A DNA stretch of 64,000 nt from Roridomyces roridus (GCA_029378245.1 JARKIF010000031.1:248001-312000); one strand, 5' to 3'. Positions 9,370-21,483 are shown, counted from the first letter of the stretch. Translations and numbers: made by a program. The notes: generated by a model from the sequence alone, not told the origin.

Positions 9370-11945
9370 AGAGTGTCATCAATTGATGGACTTGAAGACA
9401 CCTTTACCTCATTCCAGCTCATTCCACCTACTCCTCCCACCTTGTCACTTGCAGAAATCGACAACAGAAGATCTCTCCATGTTAGCCCGTTTGCCGTCCA
9501 GCGTAGGGCAAAGGTGAGGGGGAAGCTGCAAAATCCTCTCCGCAAAACGCTTCTACCTCCAGAGCGTCGATTCTGCAGTGGGGACTCAAACTCAACGACT
9601 TGCCTTCGGGAGGGACTGGCGGCTCGGCGGCGCACCAATGTATATGCCCTTTTCGCCCAAATATCACAATCACTGACAAGCTTGTAGCCCACCGTGCCGC
9701 TTCCATGCCATTGCGGGCCTTTGCAAGGGCAAGGATCATCACTGCCTGGAGGCTAGTACATGATCTGAGCGACTTTCTTCAGATTCACAGCCTGACTCGA
9801 GTCCACGATGATGTTATCCACGACTTCGTCTCGGGGCTCCGAGATACCTCGCTCGTCCAACCGTGAGTTTACGGCTCAGCGTTGGGCTAGGTCCACGCTG
9901 AGCATCTTCCAGGTAGACCCATCGTCGCGCTGCCGGGACGAGGAGAGGATGACGGAGACCGAGAGGATGGCAGAGACCGTCATTTGCGCAGTGCGTCGTT
10001 AACATTGGCTACTCCCTGCGCCGTACTCACATGGGACTAGCTAGACGTCTACGGAGGGAGGAGCCGCCTCACGAAGGCGAATGGGCAAAGTCTCGCTACC
10101 ATCAAGCAGCGCAAGCCGCTACAAGACAGCGTCCACAGAACGCTTTTCCATTCACTCCAGAGCCCCAACGAGTATTTCCCTGGAAGGGGAAACTCGAGGC
10201 TTGGCGGACATTATCCAGCGAACTGCGTGCCTTCGTCGCGATGGCGTTACCCACGACCCGGTTGCCCAGTCGGTGGCACCGATCGTCTCGCTCCAAGATG
10301 CACCGTGAGTTTGCCGCAGCGTTCGCACATTTGGGCGCAAACTGATCATCGTCCAGGTAGACCGGTGTCTCATCGTTATGCAGCGGTCGACGATGAGGAC
10401 GGCATGAGGAGAGCACGAACGAATCATTTCCGCAGTGCGTCGTTATTCTTTCGTCGCCTTTCTGCGCCGGTGCTCATATGGGACTAGACGTCTAGAAAGG
10501 GATACAAGCTCAGACTCCAAACTCTCAATATCGTGCTTCAGTCGTGCTTTGCTTACTTGGAAACCGAGGGCAGGTGTCGACGGAGACTCGGCGCTCCTTT
10601 CGGCAAGCCCCCACTGCGCCTCTGTCTCGCCGGAGGCTCAGCGCGACTTTGAACTCTCAAGGCCTCGCCATCACCATTAGCGGGGCTTCGGCTGCTACGT
10701 CCTCAGAAGCGCGTGGCGACTCTGTGTACCAGGGACTTGGCGACTCTTTGCGGGCGGAGTGGGTAGATCTTCCTCTCAATGGGCGCCGCGTGGACTGCGC
10801 CGGCGGGAGCTCGTGTAGCGAAGGTCGTCCGTGGTGAATCTTGCGACGAGCAGGAAGGGCCCGTCGATCCGTAAGTCTCTTTCCGGATCTGCCGCCCTGT
10901 TTCTTACGCCTTTTGGGCAGCTCGAAACGACACCTTCACCACCCGCCAGACGACTCGCAGGGGGCCAGGCGCAATCGAAATGGCCCCGCAGCCTTCTTAT
11001 TGCTGTATCTGCCCTTTCCCCTGCTGGGAACGAAGGACAGACTCTGTCCGAGACTCCTCCTCTCTCAGCCCGGATGCATCCCACTTGCGTCCAGAATCTA
11101 GGGTGTACGTCCCCTTCCTCCTGTATGATTCGTGCATGCTGACATGTGTCCAGGCGGCAGCGCTCCTGCCCAATGTTTCTGCCTCCATCAAGCATCTTGA
11201 AGTTTGAGGATCGGTATTTGCCAAGCGCTCACGCTGTAGAATGCGCCAAGGATGGACTTGAATGCGGTCTGGGTGCGGAGGGGAGCATGCATGGTGTGTT
11301 ATTTTGCTCCAGTCTGAAACCGACAAGGCGTTCTCGCTAATCATAAGTCTCTCAGATTATCGAGGACGGCGTGCTCGGTACATACTCTTCCAGAAGAGCG
11401 AGGGCCAGATGTCGACTTCTTTACCGAGGGCGGCAGAGTGAACGTATTGCCAGTGGCAGGATGTCGAGGAGGAGGTGCAGGGGGTGGAAGAGTCGCTGCA
11501 CCTCCGGATGGGGCCAATGGAGCGCAGGCAGAGGATGGGTGGCACCTACATGGTGTTCTTTCCCTTGCATGATGGTTGCACCGCCACCAAATGCGGGAAG
11601 CTGGTGTGTGTGGTGTCCCGAGCGGGGATTGGCGCTGCGATGAGGTGTAAAGCAGTTGATTATGCCTTTGCGCACGCGCACAGCTCTCTGCAAGCACAAA
11701 CGCAGAATCAGTGCCCGGGGCGGTAGACGGCTTTTCTCCGCAGTCCAAGCTCTTGGCGAGCAAAGACGCCTTCGCCCGACTTCCCTAATCGGTCATGTCG
11801 CAGGAGACAGAGCCAAGTCTCGCACACTAGCGTACTGACGCGTCGTCATTGTTATGCCGGTAGCCACTTCTGTGAGATTTTAGTCTGCATTCGTATTCAA
11901 ACAGGGCTATCTAGAATGCGAGAATAAGTGAGAATGCACGAAAGG
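9370..11945. other. 2.6 kb with no supported gene; contains a duplicated segment
   Basis: Many short frames are open on both strands, none with a recognisable domain. Several GTGAGT and CAG motifs on the plus strand (for example at 9862 and 10304) look like splice sites, so a spliced or decayed gene cannot be excluded. The clearest structure is an imperfect direct repeat with a spacing of about 445 bp, listed separately. No tRNA or rRNA was seen. Confidence 0.3.
9860..10493 (+). repeat. Imperfect direct repeat, spacing about 445 bp
   Basis: Blocks recur in the same order: CCGTGAGTTT at 9861 and 10303, a CCAGGTAGACC block near 9909 and 10355, GCAGTGCGTCGTTA near 9990 and 10432, and ATGGGACTAG followed by ACGTCT near 10031 and 10478. 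The two copies span about 9860-10050 and 10302-10493. Sequence between the blocks has diverged, so this is an old duplication. Confidence 0.55.
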
Positions 11946-13049
11946 TTACTGAGAATCAGGAACGAAGGTCGTGCCAATGGCAGCCGTCTTCATCTCCTCC
12001 AGAACGTCCCATGCCGGCAGCCCATACATTCCTGGAAGTCTCTCCCAGAACGCCTGGCGTCTATGTTGATACCGAGTCCGCAGTGCGGAGATACAGGTCT
12101 CACAAACCCCCTCTTCGAGGTCTTCCCAGTCACCCTCCTCCTCCCACACATCCAACGGCGAGCGCACCTCGGGAGTGACAATCAGTGTGAGACTCCTCTG
12201 AACCTCTCCAAGCGTCTCGAGTCGCTGGGTGATGCATTCCGAGCGGGAGGCGCATCCCACGATGTCGACTGGCTCCACAAGGAATCCGAGAATCTCTCTT
12301 TCCATCTGGCACTGGATTGCGTGTCCCGTCGCGAATGATTGCTGGTCCTGTACACTGAGAACGGAGGGCACGCCGTTATAAACCGTGCCGTGGAAAACGT
12401 TGCGCCCTAAGCTTGCCGTGAAGTACATGGAAAGGTTATAAAACGCGGTGGGCAGCAACCAAAGAGCGTCGACCTCGCGGAAAAGCTGGATGGCGTAGAT
12501 GGCGAAGGAGAGGTCTTCGGGCCACTGCCACGACATGATGTACGATGCAACCGCAGCGTCGACATTGGACGTGCTAGCGGTGTCCCAGTGATCCAGCGTC
12601 GTGTCGTACCCGGACGAGAGGTGAATCAGAGCGCGACGCTTGAGATAATCGACGCCGTATTTGTGGCTCAGCCGCAGACAGCCGGCGACAGTGGCAAATT
12701 GGGTGGGGTATGGGAACGGCATGAAAAACCTTGGGCAATCCGGTCTGAAAAGAAAGTTTACACAGAAGATGAAAAGAACGCACTCGGGATCGAAAATCGC
12801 CTTCAAAAACAGTCTGACCTCCATCTCCCAGTCCGTGAGATGAACAAGTGGACATCCTTCGACCAGTTCCGAGTCGGGTGGCTGCGGAAAAGACAGCATG
12901 TCCTGAAAGACGGGAGACCGAGCCGCCAAGACACCGCGATAGACGCGAAACAGGCTGCTTCCAGCCTGAATGACCAGATTTCCGTCGGGGAACCAAATTT
13001 CCTCCACGCGTTGGACCGGAATCTGCTGGGTGGCAGCTGGAGCGTCCAT
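11946..13049 (-). CDS. BTB/POZ domain protein, copy D (intact, 349 aa)
   Basis: The ATG at 13049 gives MDAPAATQQIPVQRVEEIWF, matching copy K (MDAPSDSDS...). The family intron is 12730-12783. It is 54 nt with no stop, so the locus also reads as one unbroken frame; splicing rejoins AIFDPE to FFMPFP as in the siblings. BTB residues run from IWFPDGNLVIQAGSSLFRVY to MEVRLFLKAI. The middle helix reads FREVDALWLLPTAFYNLS. The C-terminal module is GCASRSEC, CETC and FWERLPGMYGLPAWDVLEEM. Copies D and K form a subgroup with the MDAP start and a VWEEEGDWE-type acidic segment before C-x2-C. Confidence 0.86.
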   Translation of the reverse strand: MDAPAATQQIPVQRVEEIWFPDGNLVIQAGSSLFRVYRGVLAARSPVFQDMLSFPQPPDSELVEGCPLVHLTDWEMEVRLFLKAIFDPECVLFIFCVNFLFRPDCPRFFMPFPYPTQFATVAGCLRLSHKYGVDYLKRRALIHLSSGYDTTLDHWDTASTSNVDAAVASYIMSWQWPEDLSFAIYAIQLFREVDALWLLPTAFYNLSMYFTASLGRNVFHGTVYNGVPSVLSVQDQQSFATGHAIQCQMEREILGFLVEPVDIVGCASRSECITQRLETLGEVQRSLTLIVTPEVRSPLDVWEEEGDWEDLEEGVCETCISALRTRYQHRRQAFWERLPGMYGLPAWDVLEEMKTAAIGTTFVPDSQ

Positions 13050-13201
13050 GATGGCGCAAGACAAGGGGTGATTTGGAACTCCGACACGCGTGCTGTGCCA
13101 CTTCGCGTACCAGTCGAGTTGGGCCCATGGACTCTCAGAGACATTCAAGTATCGCAAGAATATGAAAATATACAGCCCGGTCGAAAGATCCAAAAGTGTA
13201 A

Positions 13202-15631
13202 CTACGAAAGCCAACCTTCAGCCCCGATATCTGCGAGCTTCATCTTTTCCAATTCCTCCCACGGCGGCAGTCCGTACATCTCCGGAAGCTTATCCCAGAA
13301 TGCCTGGCCATCAGCAATAAGTGGCACTACCACAGAGCAATACAGATGCCATGTAGCAGCTGTAGCCGGATTGTAAAGTACCCCTTGACGTAGGCATCTG
13401 TAGCCATGCGCGGGTGACATGTGACTGCGCGTAGCGCCATGTGTCCTTGGCACGGCGCTATGGATACCCACGTGCCGCCAGCTCCGTGGGATCATGTAGT
13501 CCTCTGTGGCTCATAGAGGCCCGCCGGCGCACACCTAAAATACTGCTGCATTCCCTCCACCCCGGCTTGCTTCCTTAAATTGGGACAGAACAAAGCTAGA
13601 AGAAGAAATATTCATTCAAGCTACATTAAGATACATGATGGATCTACAACAAGAGAGACAGAGCGGGGTTCCCAAGCTTCTCTGCCACCATGCTGAACAA
13701 TCCGCATTAGCATAGGTGGAACACGGATGGAAGGGAACATACCAGGGAGAGTGTCGGCAGGGGGAGATGGAAAAGAATAGAGATGGCGGGGCGCGGATGC
13801 TGTAAGTAAGCGTCGGTTAGTGGACCATGAGGAATTGTGATGGACGTACCGTGATGGCCGCCCGAGAGCTACGCGGTTGCTAAGGGAAGTGGGAGCGAGA
13901 CAAGGATTCGGGGAGGCGAGAGGGGAGAAAGCAGAGAGGATGGAGTTGGAATGCTGGAGAGGCAGCAAGGTGCATTGGTGAGGAGGATAGAGACCGCACG
14001 ACTAGAGTTCTGAGATGCCCACGGGGTCTGACAATGAGCCGAAGCCCAAAGGATGGAGGGAGAACTCACCAGGAGTCACGAGGACAGTCCATTGACTGGA
14101 AAGACTTGACATCTGAGGGGCAGGAGAAGGAAATACGGTAGAGGGAGAGAGAGCGACGGGATGGTGGGTGGAAGAAGACGCATTCCGATGTCTGTCAAAG
14201 TGTCAGTATTTATGTCGACTGCGGTCGTGCGGATCATCAATCAATCAATGCACATGTCCGACGGGCGCCGCGCTCGGAACAGATCCAATCGGCAATGGAC
14301 TTAGTGAGATTCTTCGATGCTTGCTCTTCCCTCATTGGTGTCGGGAATCTGCAAGGAATTTGAGGTTGATTGGAGCTTTTGAATGATGTCAAGTTCCATG
14401 AGTAGCAGAAGTCAAGGCAAATTACATCATGGACATGTCATATCATGGTTTTGCTCGAATACTTACACTTCCAGTCCCATTGGTCACAACACCCACATCC
14501 GCTACATGAACCACATTGTCCCGCACCTTGGATACAGCTGCTACATGGTCAATGTGAAGCCGCGATCGGATACACGACTGTATGCGGTGTCATACTTCCA
14601 GCCGGGCTGCCACATGTCATCGCATGGATGATATGATCCGCGCCTCGGCTACGTGGGATTTACTTTTTCCTGATGGCGGGAAGCCTGGTGAGCATCCTCG
14701 AGCACATCCATGCAAGCAGGACAGAAGAACATTGAATCCCAATCCACGGCGTTCCAGAGTGGATCAGACGGGGAACTGCGATGCTGGTCCAACAAAGAGG
14801 TTATCGTGGAGAGTCGTAGCACCTGGCAACGCGCACGAGACGTGCAGCCAGGTGCATCGAGCTGTCCTGCCAGCACCTTGGAGATATCTGTGCATGACGC
14901 TTGTGTTTGCTTGCATTTGCCCTCGAGAAATATCTTCTGGTCTTCAAGGCTGAGGCGCGTGGCCACTCCGTTGAAGACACCTCCGGACAAGATCTCGCCG
15001 AGTTCGTGAAATTTGGCCGAAAGGCCGTAGAACGCTCCCGGTAGGATCCACAGAGCGTTGACCTGCTGAACCAGTTGGATCATAGCGATCCGGTAGGTTT
15101 TCTCATCTGGTAAAGGCCAGGAGATTATGCTCGACAGGGTACGCTCCGAGATATTCTCGGATGTGGAATATCCTGCGCAGTCCTGTTCGTCCAGAGTGGT
15201 GCGATAGCGAGAGGATAGATGGACTAGAGCTCTGACACGAAGATAATCCACTTCGTACTTGTGGCTGAGTCGCAAACATCCCTGGATGATGGCGTATTCT
15301 GTCTTGGCCGGGAATGGCTTGAAATAGCTGCACAAATAATGAAGAACAGGGTACGAGAGTGAAACACCACGCACTTTGGGTCAAAGATAGCTCTTAAGAA
15401 AACGGCCAGTTCAATGGGCGAGTCCGAGAGGTGTACGACCGGGTATCCCTCGACCAGTGCCGATTCCGAAACAGGTGGCTGGGGAAACGACAGCATGTCT
15501 CGGAAAACGGGCGAGCATGTGGCGAGGATGCTGCGATGAACACGAAACTGGGTGGTTTCAGCCTGGATGACGAGGCTTCCGTCGTCAAATCAGAGCTCTA
15601 GGATGCGATGAGGTGATGAGTCGATGTCCAT
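13202..15631 (-). pseudogene. BTB/POZ protein, copy E: split by a 1.37 kb insertion, plus a stop codon
   Basis: The upstream part lies at 14677-15631 (ATG at 15631, MDIDSSPHRILEL; family intron 15328-15374). The last 35 codons lie at 13202-13307. Between them sits a TIR-bounded insert at 13308-14676. Joining the flanks directly gives AHQASRQAFWDKLPEMYGLP in frame, exactly the family consensus. Separately, the conserved Trp of the LWF-DDG motif is TGA (15590-15592), so the gene was also inactivated by a point change. The C-x5-C (GCTSRARC) and C-x2-C (CPAC) pairs are present upstream of the break. Confidence 0.85.
13308..14676. mobile_element. Non-autonomous TIR element inserted in BTB copy E
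   Basis: The ends are inverted: CCATCAGCAATAAGT reading in from 13308, and CCATCAGGAAAAAGT reading in from 14676 on the other strand. A 4-bp GCCA occurs at both junctions and could be a target duplication; alternatively the element begins with CCA and made none. No transposase-like protein was found in the 1369 bp. Short frames such as 14383-14631 plus and 13621-13968 minus have no recognisable domains. The superfamily is not assigned. Confidence 0.7.
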
Positions 15632-15869
15632 GTGGCGGTAAGAGACAAGGATGATTGAAACTCCGCCATCACGAATTTGCCTCCGGCGTAGATCAGACGC
15701 AATATTTCATACATTCACAGGTTCGCAAGTACACATCGAAGCGGTGCATCTAAGCAATCGTACGGGCCTGGATACTGGCGCAACTTTCTGGCGATCAGTA
15801 AGTATTGAGAAATTTGTCGTGCAACAAGTTGAACGGTGCAGACTTACTGCAAGTTACAACTCGCAATCT

Positions 15870-16946
15870 TTACTGGGGAAACCACCAATGGACCCCGATG
15901 GCTTCGACTTTCATCTTCTCCAGATTCTCCCACGACGGCAACCCATAAATCTCCGGAAGCCGATCCCAAAATGCCTGCCGAGTCTTTTTGTGTGCTTTGC
16001 GGAGCGCACCAAGGCAAACGCGGCAGAGCAACCGTTCGAACGGATCCCAGTCCGCCACGTCCCAAACGCTGAGCGGGTGGGATGGATATTGGCTTTCAAC
16101 ATCCAGCAAGCTGCGTACTAGGGAGAGCCGCTCCTTCGGGCATCTCGCAATCGCAGTGCAGTCCGGTATCTGAGTCATGACCACCAAGGATTTCAAGATT
16201 TCTGAGCTCGAAGCTCGGGTTTGAATAGTGTGGCCTTCGAGAAGTGTCATCTGGTCTGGAATACCGAGGTCGACCGATAATCCGTTGAAGACAGCCCCGT
16301 GTAAGGCCTTGCCACCGAGCTCGTGAATCGAAGCAGAAAGGGCGTAAAAGGCTCGGGGTAGGATCCAGAGTGCATCTACCTGGCGTGCAAGCTGGACGAC
16401 AGCAACACGGTATGTTGGGTCATCTGGCATTGGCCACGAGATGATCGTAGACAAATTACGGTCTGGAGTTGGGTCGGAGTCGAATTCATCTGCAGTGTCG
16501 TGCTCGGCCAGGGTCGTGCGATAACGAGATGACAAATGGACCAAGGCTCGGTGGCGGATATAGTCGACCTCGTATTTATGGCTGAGGCGCAGACATCCTT
16601 GAAGGATGGGGTACTCGGTCCTGGCTGGGAACGGCCGGAAGTAGCTAAACGGAAGAGTCAAGCAGGGGATTTAAATTATTGAAGAGAGGGCGTACTTTGG
16701 GTCGAAAATGGCTTTCAAGAACATGGCGGCTTCAATGGGAGAATCTGAGAGCTGCACAACCGGACAGCCTTCGACCATCTGCGAGTCGGGCGGCTGGGGG
16801 AGCGACAGCATGTCTTTGAAGACGGGCGAACATGCCGCGAGAATGCTCCGATGGACGCGGAACTGAGTGCTCTCGCATTGAATGACGAGGCTTCCGTCGT
16901 CGAACCACAGCTCCTGCATGCGATGAGGCGGGGCGTCGACTTGCAT
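15870..16946 (-). CDS. BTB/POZ domain protein, copy F (intact, 341 aa)
   Basis: Exons 16696-16946 and 15870-16644 flank a 51-nt intron. The ATG at 16946 gives MQVDAPPHRMQELWFDDGSL. BTB core: FRVHRSILAACSPVFKDMLS and CPVVQLSDSPIEAAMFLKAI. The middle (LARQVDALWILPRAFYALS) and the C-terminal module (DCTAIARC, CRVC, FWDRLPEIYGLPSWENLEKM) are intact. Its closest relative is the broken copy E just downstream: both use a DDGSLVIQ variant and the same spacing, so E and F look like a tandem pair of which only F survived. The product is inferred to be an intracellular adaptor; no signal peptide or membrane segment is present. Confidence 0.87.
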
Positions 16947-17658
16947 GATGATGTGGTGGGAAGGGACAGGCTGTCAGCTGCCGACCTACAAGGGCTGGGC
17001 GCAATAAATCAGACGCGGAAAGGGCGTAGTGATCTTGATATTGATCGGGAGTCCGACAGGGCAGGATATCGGAGATTAGTAGAGAGAGACCCGGGGTGCA
17101 GAAAGGAACGCATTGCCTTAAAAACAGTTCCAACGGCATTTGGAAGTACGAATTGGGGTACAGCTGTAGTGTGCGCCTCACCGCGCCTGATACACGCGCT
17201 CAAGCTGCTCCTCTCCATAAATACATATTGAAACGGCTGAAAAATAAGATACCGAAGATTCTTCCAATCGTGCTGGATGCCAACTGCGCGGAGAAGACTT
17301 CGAGTTGTGTCATGACAATGCAGCAGCCACTGATCCGTGACGGCGTCCGTCCGAATTGGCATGATCAATTATCACGTGAGCGCGCCTCTTGTCTCTCATA
17401 CGGTCATCTTGTTCTCCCTTTTCTCTACGATGGACTTTTTCGGCTGTTCCACATCTTGTTGTTCTACTTGCGAAATCCGATAAGCCTCTATGCCAGGCTG
17501 TGGAGCTCACTTTAGCGCTTAGGCGCCAGACACATTGACACTGCCGGAGATGCTGTTGCCGCGTGTCGTGACTTGACTCAGAGATCTTGAGAGTCTGCAC
17601 TCACGATAGGCGCCCAGCTTCCATTCAAAAGAACACACCCAGGAACCCACGTTGCCCC
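16947..17658. promoter_or_regulatory. Divergent intergenic region between BTB copy F and the AAA ATPase
   Basis: These 712 bp separate two outward-facing genes. Next to the BTB start is a pyrimidine-rich variant of the family leader (minus strand CTGTCCCTTCCCACCACATC). No gene was supported here. A GCGCTTAGGCGCC motif at about 17515 resembles the palindromes near 58.2 and 63.4 kb. Confidence 0.35.
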
Positions 17659-20502
17659 ATGTCTTCACCCAAAATCCCCCCCGCTGCTGTCGATAAATGC
17701 TTCATCCCATACGCGCCGGACTCGCCTTCATCGCTGTATGGTATGCCAATCGAAGCGGCCCTTCCGAAGGAGGGCTCAGACACTCCGTGTATCTCCCTAT
17801 CGCCGTCTCTCCTGTCGAAAGCAGTCACCGCCATCACCGCCATCTTTGCATCACAGGCAGCAGCGAAACCAGCTAAGGAGTCCGATGCGGGATCGCAGTC
17901 GTCTATCGTTCCCGCCCTCGCCCTATGCTCTCCGGAAGTCAACTCCTTCGCCATTGTCGATGCCGCTGTAAGGCACATTGCCCACCGTTTAGAAGCTGAT
18001 GTCGTCGTCCTCGATCCTGCCGATCTAGCCGCCGGAGAACATGGGGTGTTCGGTCCAGGTGCCTTGACTTGTTACCCTCAACGAAGTGAGCTCAACGCAT
18101 TGCAGATCTTACTACAGCCTTTTGGGAGCTGTACGATTCCCATCAACGCGAAACGCGGCCAGACACGCCTTCTTCTCCGCCGTCTTCTCCTTCCCCCGCA
18201 TCCTCTCCTCTCCCGTCGGTCTGCCCGGCCCCAGACGCTCCCGCTGATGGCTCCAGTGACCCACCTCCCGCTGAAAGTGACTCTAACGCAACCCTGACGC
18301 GTGCGCAGGAACTTGTCAAAGAGTTCTTTTCGATGCGGTCCCCCTCTGGCACACGACGAATCATCTACCTCCGCGACTACACTACTCTTTACAAAGGACT
18401 CTTACCCCTCCTCCCTTTCATCCACGCCGCGTTTGCCGGAACGCCGACGGTCGTCCTCGCAGGCTTCTCGCTCATCAAACGGCTTACCGGGGACGACTCG
18501 GGACACTTTTTGCGATTATTCAATCGCAGCGATGGGGATATCATCGAGCGTTTACACGACCGGCATGTTGCCACCTGGCGCAGAGCTGCCTCCGGGGAGC
18601 GATATGGCTCTCTGGAGGAGCTATTCACTGCCACTTTCGTCAATCGGTTCCAACGTAGAGCTATTGGCACACGTCGGAGCGATCCTGTCCGGCTGCGAGA
18701 CAAACCGATGCAGCTGCGCTTTCAGCGTGTGGTCCGAGTTGGGTTATCTCAAGACGTTCCGAGTGCTGTACGCGAGCAGACGCAGAAGGAGCTTCGTGCG
18801 AGGTTCATTCGCGCGAATCTGCAGCGTTTAGTGGAACAAAGCACGTTTTCAGGCAAGAAGCTTTCGTACACCGAGTCGGATCTCAGCGAACAAGGTACGA
18901 TCTCTCTTTTATTCCTCAGACCAAACACCTCAGCTATTCATGCAGCGGACGTGCCGAAAGAATTCCACTCTTCCTTCTTGAGCACCGAAAGGCTCAAAGG
19001 CATCGCCGACTTTGTTCACTCGCCAGTTGGCCTCAAGGATCTCTTCGCCGGATTACATGACGCGGAGGTCGAGTCGAATGCGCTTGATTCGGAATGGGAG
19101 AAACTCATGTCGGCCGCTGATACGGAATTTCATCTTGAAGTCAAAGTCGAGGAATCGAAGTCCGAGTCGGAAGCGAAACAGTCAAGTCAAGAACCACAGG
19201 CGGTGGTGGACCCCATTGTGACTCGCGTGAAATCTGAGTCGTTGGACAAGTACGAGAGGGAATTGATTGGGTGTATCGTCGATCCGAGTGGGTGTCTTTA
19301 CTTTTACTTCTTGAATTCGAAGGCTGAACGATTGCAGCCACCATATCAACTTCCTTTGACGACGTTTGCGTCGCTCCTGAGCTGATCGACACATTGCGGA
19401 TGGCCGTCTCTCATCCGTTGTTGTTCCCAGACGCGTACTCGACCGGGATTCTCGCCGAGGAATCTTTGGGCGGCGTCCTTCTTTTCGGGCCACCGGTAAA
19501 TTTCTGTTCTCATCTCATCGGGCTTTGAATCTCACTTCAATTTGTGATGTCAGGGCACTGGTAAAACTATGGCGTGCCGTGCGGTGGCAAAGGAGTGCGG
19601 AGCGCGTATGCTCCAGCTTCAGTCGAGTCATTTGCAGAATTGGTGCGTATGTTATGCTACTTTCCAAGTTCAACATTGATGTCTTCCTAGTTATGTCGGT
19701 GAAACCGAGAAGATGATTGCTGGAGCTTTCGTGCGTTGGATTCCGACGCGAGTTGCTTTGGGCGCTACTAATTCTTTTGCAGAGATTGGCTCGGCGTCTC
19801 GGTCCTTGTGTTATGTTTATAGACGAGATCGAGGGTCTTTTCAGCAAGCGAGACGATAGCAGCAAGCCGTGGCATAGGGCTATGGTCACTGAATTTACTC
19901 AGGTATGGCTTTATGTTCTTATGCGCGTCGCTAATACGGCGTAGGAAATGGATGGCCTCAGTACAGCGCGAGCGAATCTCAAGGCTGGGCTCATCGTCAT
20001 CGGCGCTACAAACCGGCCCCAGGACCTCGACAGCGCCGTCGTCCGGCGGCTTTCGCGGCGCATTCTCGTTGATTTGCCTAGTATGGCTCAGCGGAAAGGT
20101 GACGCTCTTATCCGTACTTGTACTTGAGCTTCATGTGCTAATCCCTCATCATCAGCCATTATAACTCGATACCTCCGAGATGAAAACGTCGACCCCGCCA
20201 TCGATATTGACGCCCTCGCACTGGACACGACGTTATTCTCTGGCTCGGACCTTCGGCATCTGGTGCACTGCGCTGCGATGACCGCACTCAAAGAGATCAC
20301 TCCCAATACGTGGCGGATTCAATACGGTGCAGATGGCGCGCTCATACCGTCGGACGAACCGCTCCCGGCTCGAGTGATCCAGCCGAAACATTTTGACGTG
20401 GCGCTAAACCAGATTTCCGCTAGTAGTGCTACGAATCAGAGGGAGCTTGAGCAGTTGAGACGGTGGGATAAGGAGTTGTATCGTTCGGGGTATCGGGGCT
20501 GA
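17659..20502 (+). CDS. AAA ATPase of the ATAD1/Msp1-spastin type (812 aa)
   Basis: Nine exons (17659-18058, 18106-18894, 18946-19287, 19338-19495, 19554-19642, 19691-19730, 19783-19902, 19945-20098, 20156-20502) sum to an open 2439 nt. The N-terminal half, about 540 residues, has a Ser/Pro-rich linker and an acidic segment but no named domain. The AAA module is complete: Walker A GPPGTGKT, Walker B VMFIDEIE, the sensor region GATNRPQDLD, and paired arginines in VVRRLSRR that could include the arginine finger. YVGETEKM fits the pore-loop region of the family. A helical lid follows (FSGSDLRHLVHCAAM). ATAD1/Msp1-type enzymes extract or disassemble proteins at membranes. There is no clear N-terminal TM segment, so membrane targeting is uncertain. 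Confidence 0.85.
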
Positions 20503-20762
20503 GAATATCCAGACATGTACTTAGTTTCGCATTTGTGAATAGAAAAGGCCGCCAAGACGCGTGACACGGAAGCGAGCAACGTGTTCTTGATATGGCTACC
20601 GAATGCCCTTATCAAGCGGCGCGTGCTCCGTGGCATCGTGGGATACAGGCTGTGCTGGCCTCAAAAGGTTTCTTGCCTCTTTCATCCCTACTTCCATCAT
20701 CACCCAGTCCGTCGCTCCCGTCGCTCTCGTCGCTCATTCATCACATCCACGCAGCTGCACCC

Positions 20763-21483
20763 ATGTCCAAACGCACACACTTCGACGTCAATGGAGGCGA
20801 GGGGGCCGAGGCTCTTACCTTCCAACAAGACAGCGCCGGGGAGGAGGACTTTGAGGACGAGGTGGCCCCCAAGAGCCGTGGCGGCCGTCGCAAAATAAAA
20901 ATCGAGTACATCCAAGACAAAGGCAAGCGCCACATCACGTTCTCGAAACGAAAAGCCGGTACGTCTCTTCATGTCACCAAGCCGCTGAAGATGTCGTTCT
21001 CATTCGACGCAGGCATCATGAAAAAGGTTAGTTTGTCCTCTAATCTATTGGATTCGTGACTGACGCCCGCAGGCGTACGAAATCTCCACCCTCACCGGCA
21101 CGCAGATCCTCCTCGTCGTCGTATCCGAAACCGGACTTGTCTACACGTTTACCACCGCGAAATTGCAGCCCATGGTTACGCAGGCCGAGGGCAAGAACCT
21201 CATTCAGCGATGCCTCAATGCGGCCGCTCCACCTCTCGTGCCGGAGAGCGACGCCGAGGATGGCGAGCCTGCATCTCGGTCTGCTCGTGATGACTCGACG
21301 ACGCCGACAAACTCGACTCGTGTGGCACCACCTGCAATTGCACCTGCACCTGCAGCGATGCCATCCGACCCTCCCCAATACGGCTATGGGGCTCCCCAGT
21401 ACCCGTCGCATCTGGCGCATCCTACATCATACGCCACCGCTCATCCACCTGCGAACGGGGGAGAACGTCATGGGCAGTGGTAA
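20763..21483 (+). CDS. MCM1: SRF-type MADS-box transcription factor (206 aa)
   Basis: Three exons (20763-20958, 21013-21026, 21073-21483), the middle one only 14 nt. The MADS domain covers residues about 40-100. It opens with RRKIKIEYIQDKGKRHITFS, then KRKAGIMKKAYEISTLTGTQ, then ILLVVVSETGLVYTFTTAKL, followed by the VTQAEGKNLIQRCLN box seen in yeast Mcm1. An acidic segment (GEEDFEDE) precedes the domain and a Pro/Ala/Tyr-rich tail follows. Mcm1-type factors bind CC(A/T)6GG boxes as dimers and control mating, cell-cycle and metabolic genes with partner proteins. It is short for the family but has no lesion. The symbol is given on domain similarity; orthology is likely but not tested. Confidence 0.9.

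Noticed and set aside
11946..13214. BTB copy D as a single-exon 422-residue protein
   Set aside because: The open frame runs through a 54-nt intron without stops and starts upstream of the conserved MDAP start. Sibling copies are spliced at the same place.
13308..14676. Helitron as the insert in BTB copy E (TC start, CTGA end, A/T junction)
   Set aside because: Those bases can be found, but the Helitron join would add two residues to the protein, while the TIR reading restores the exact consensus, and the ends are inverted repeats.
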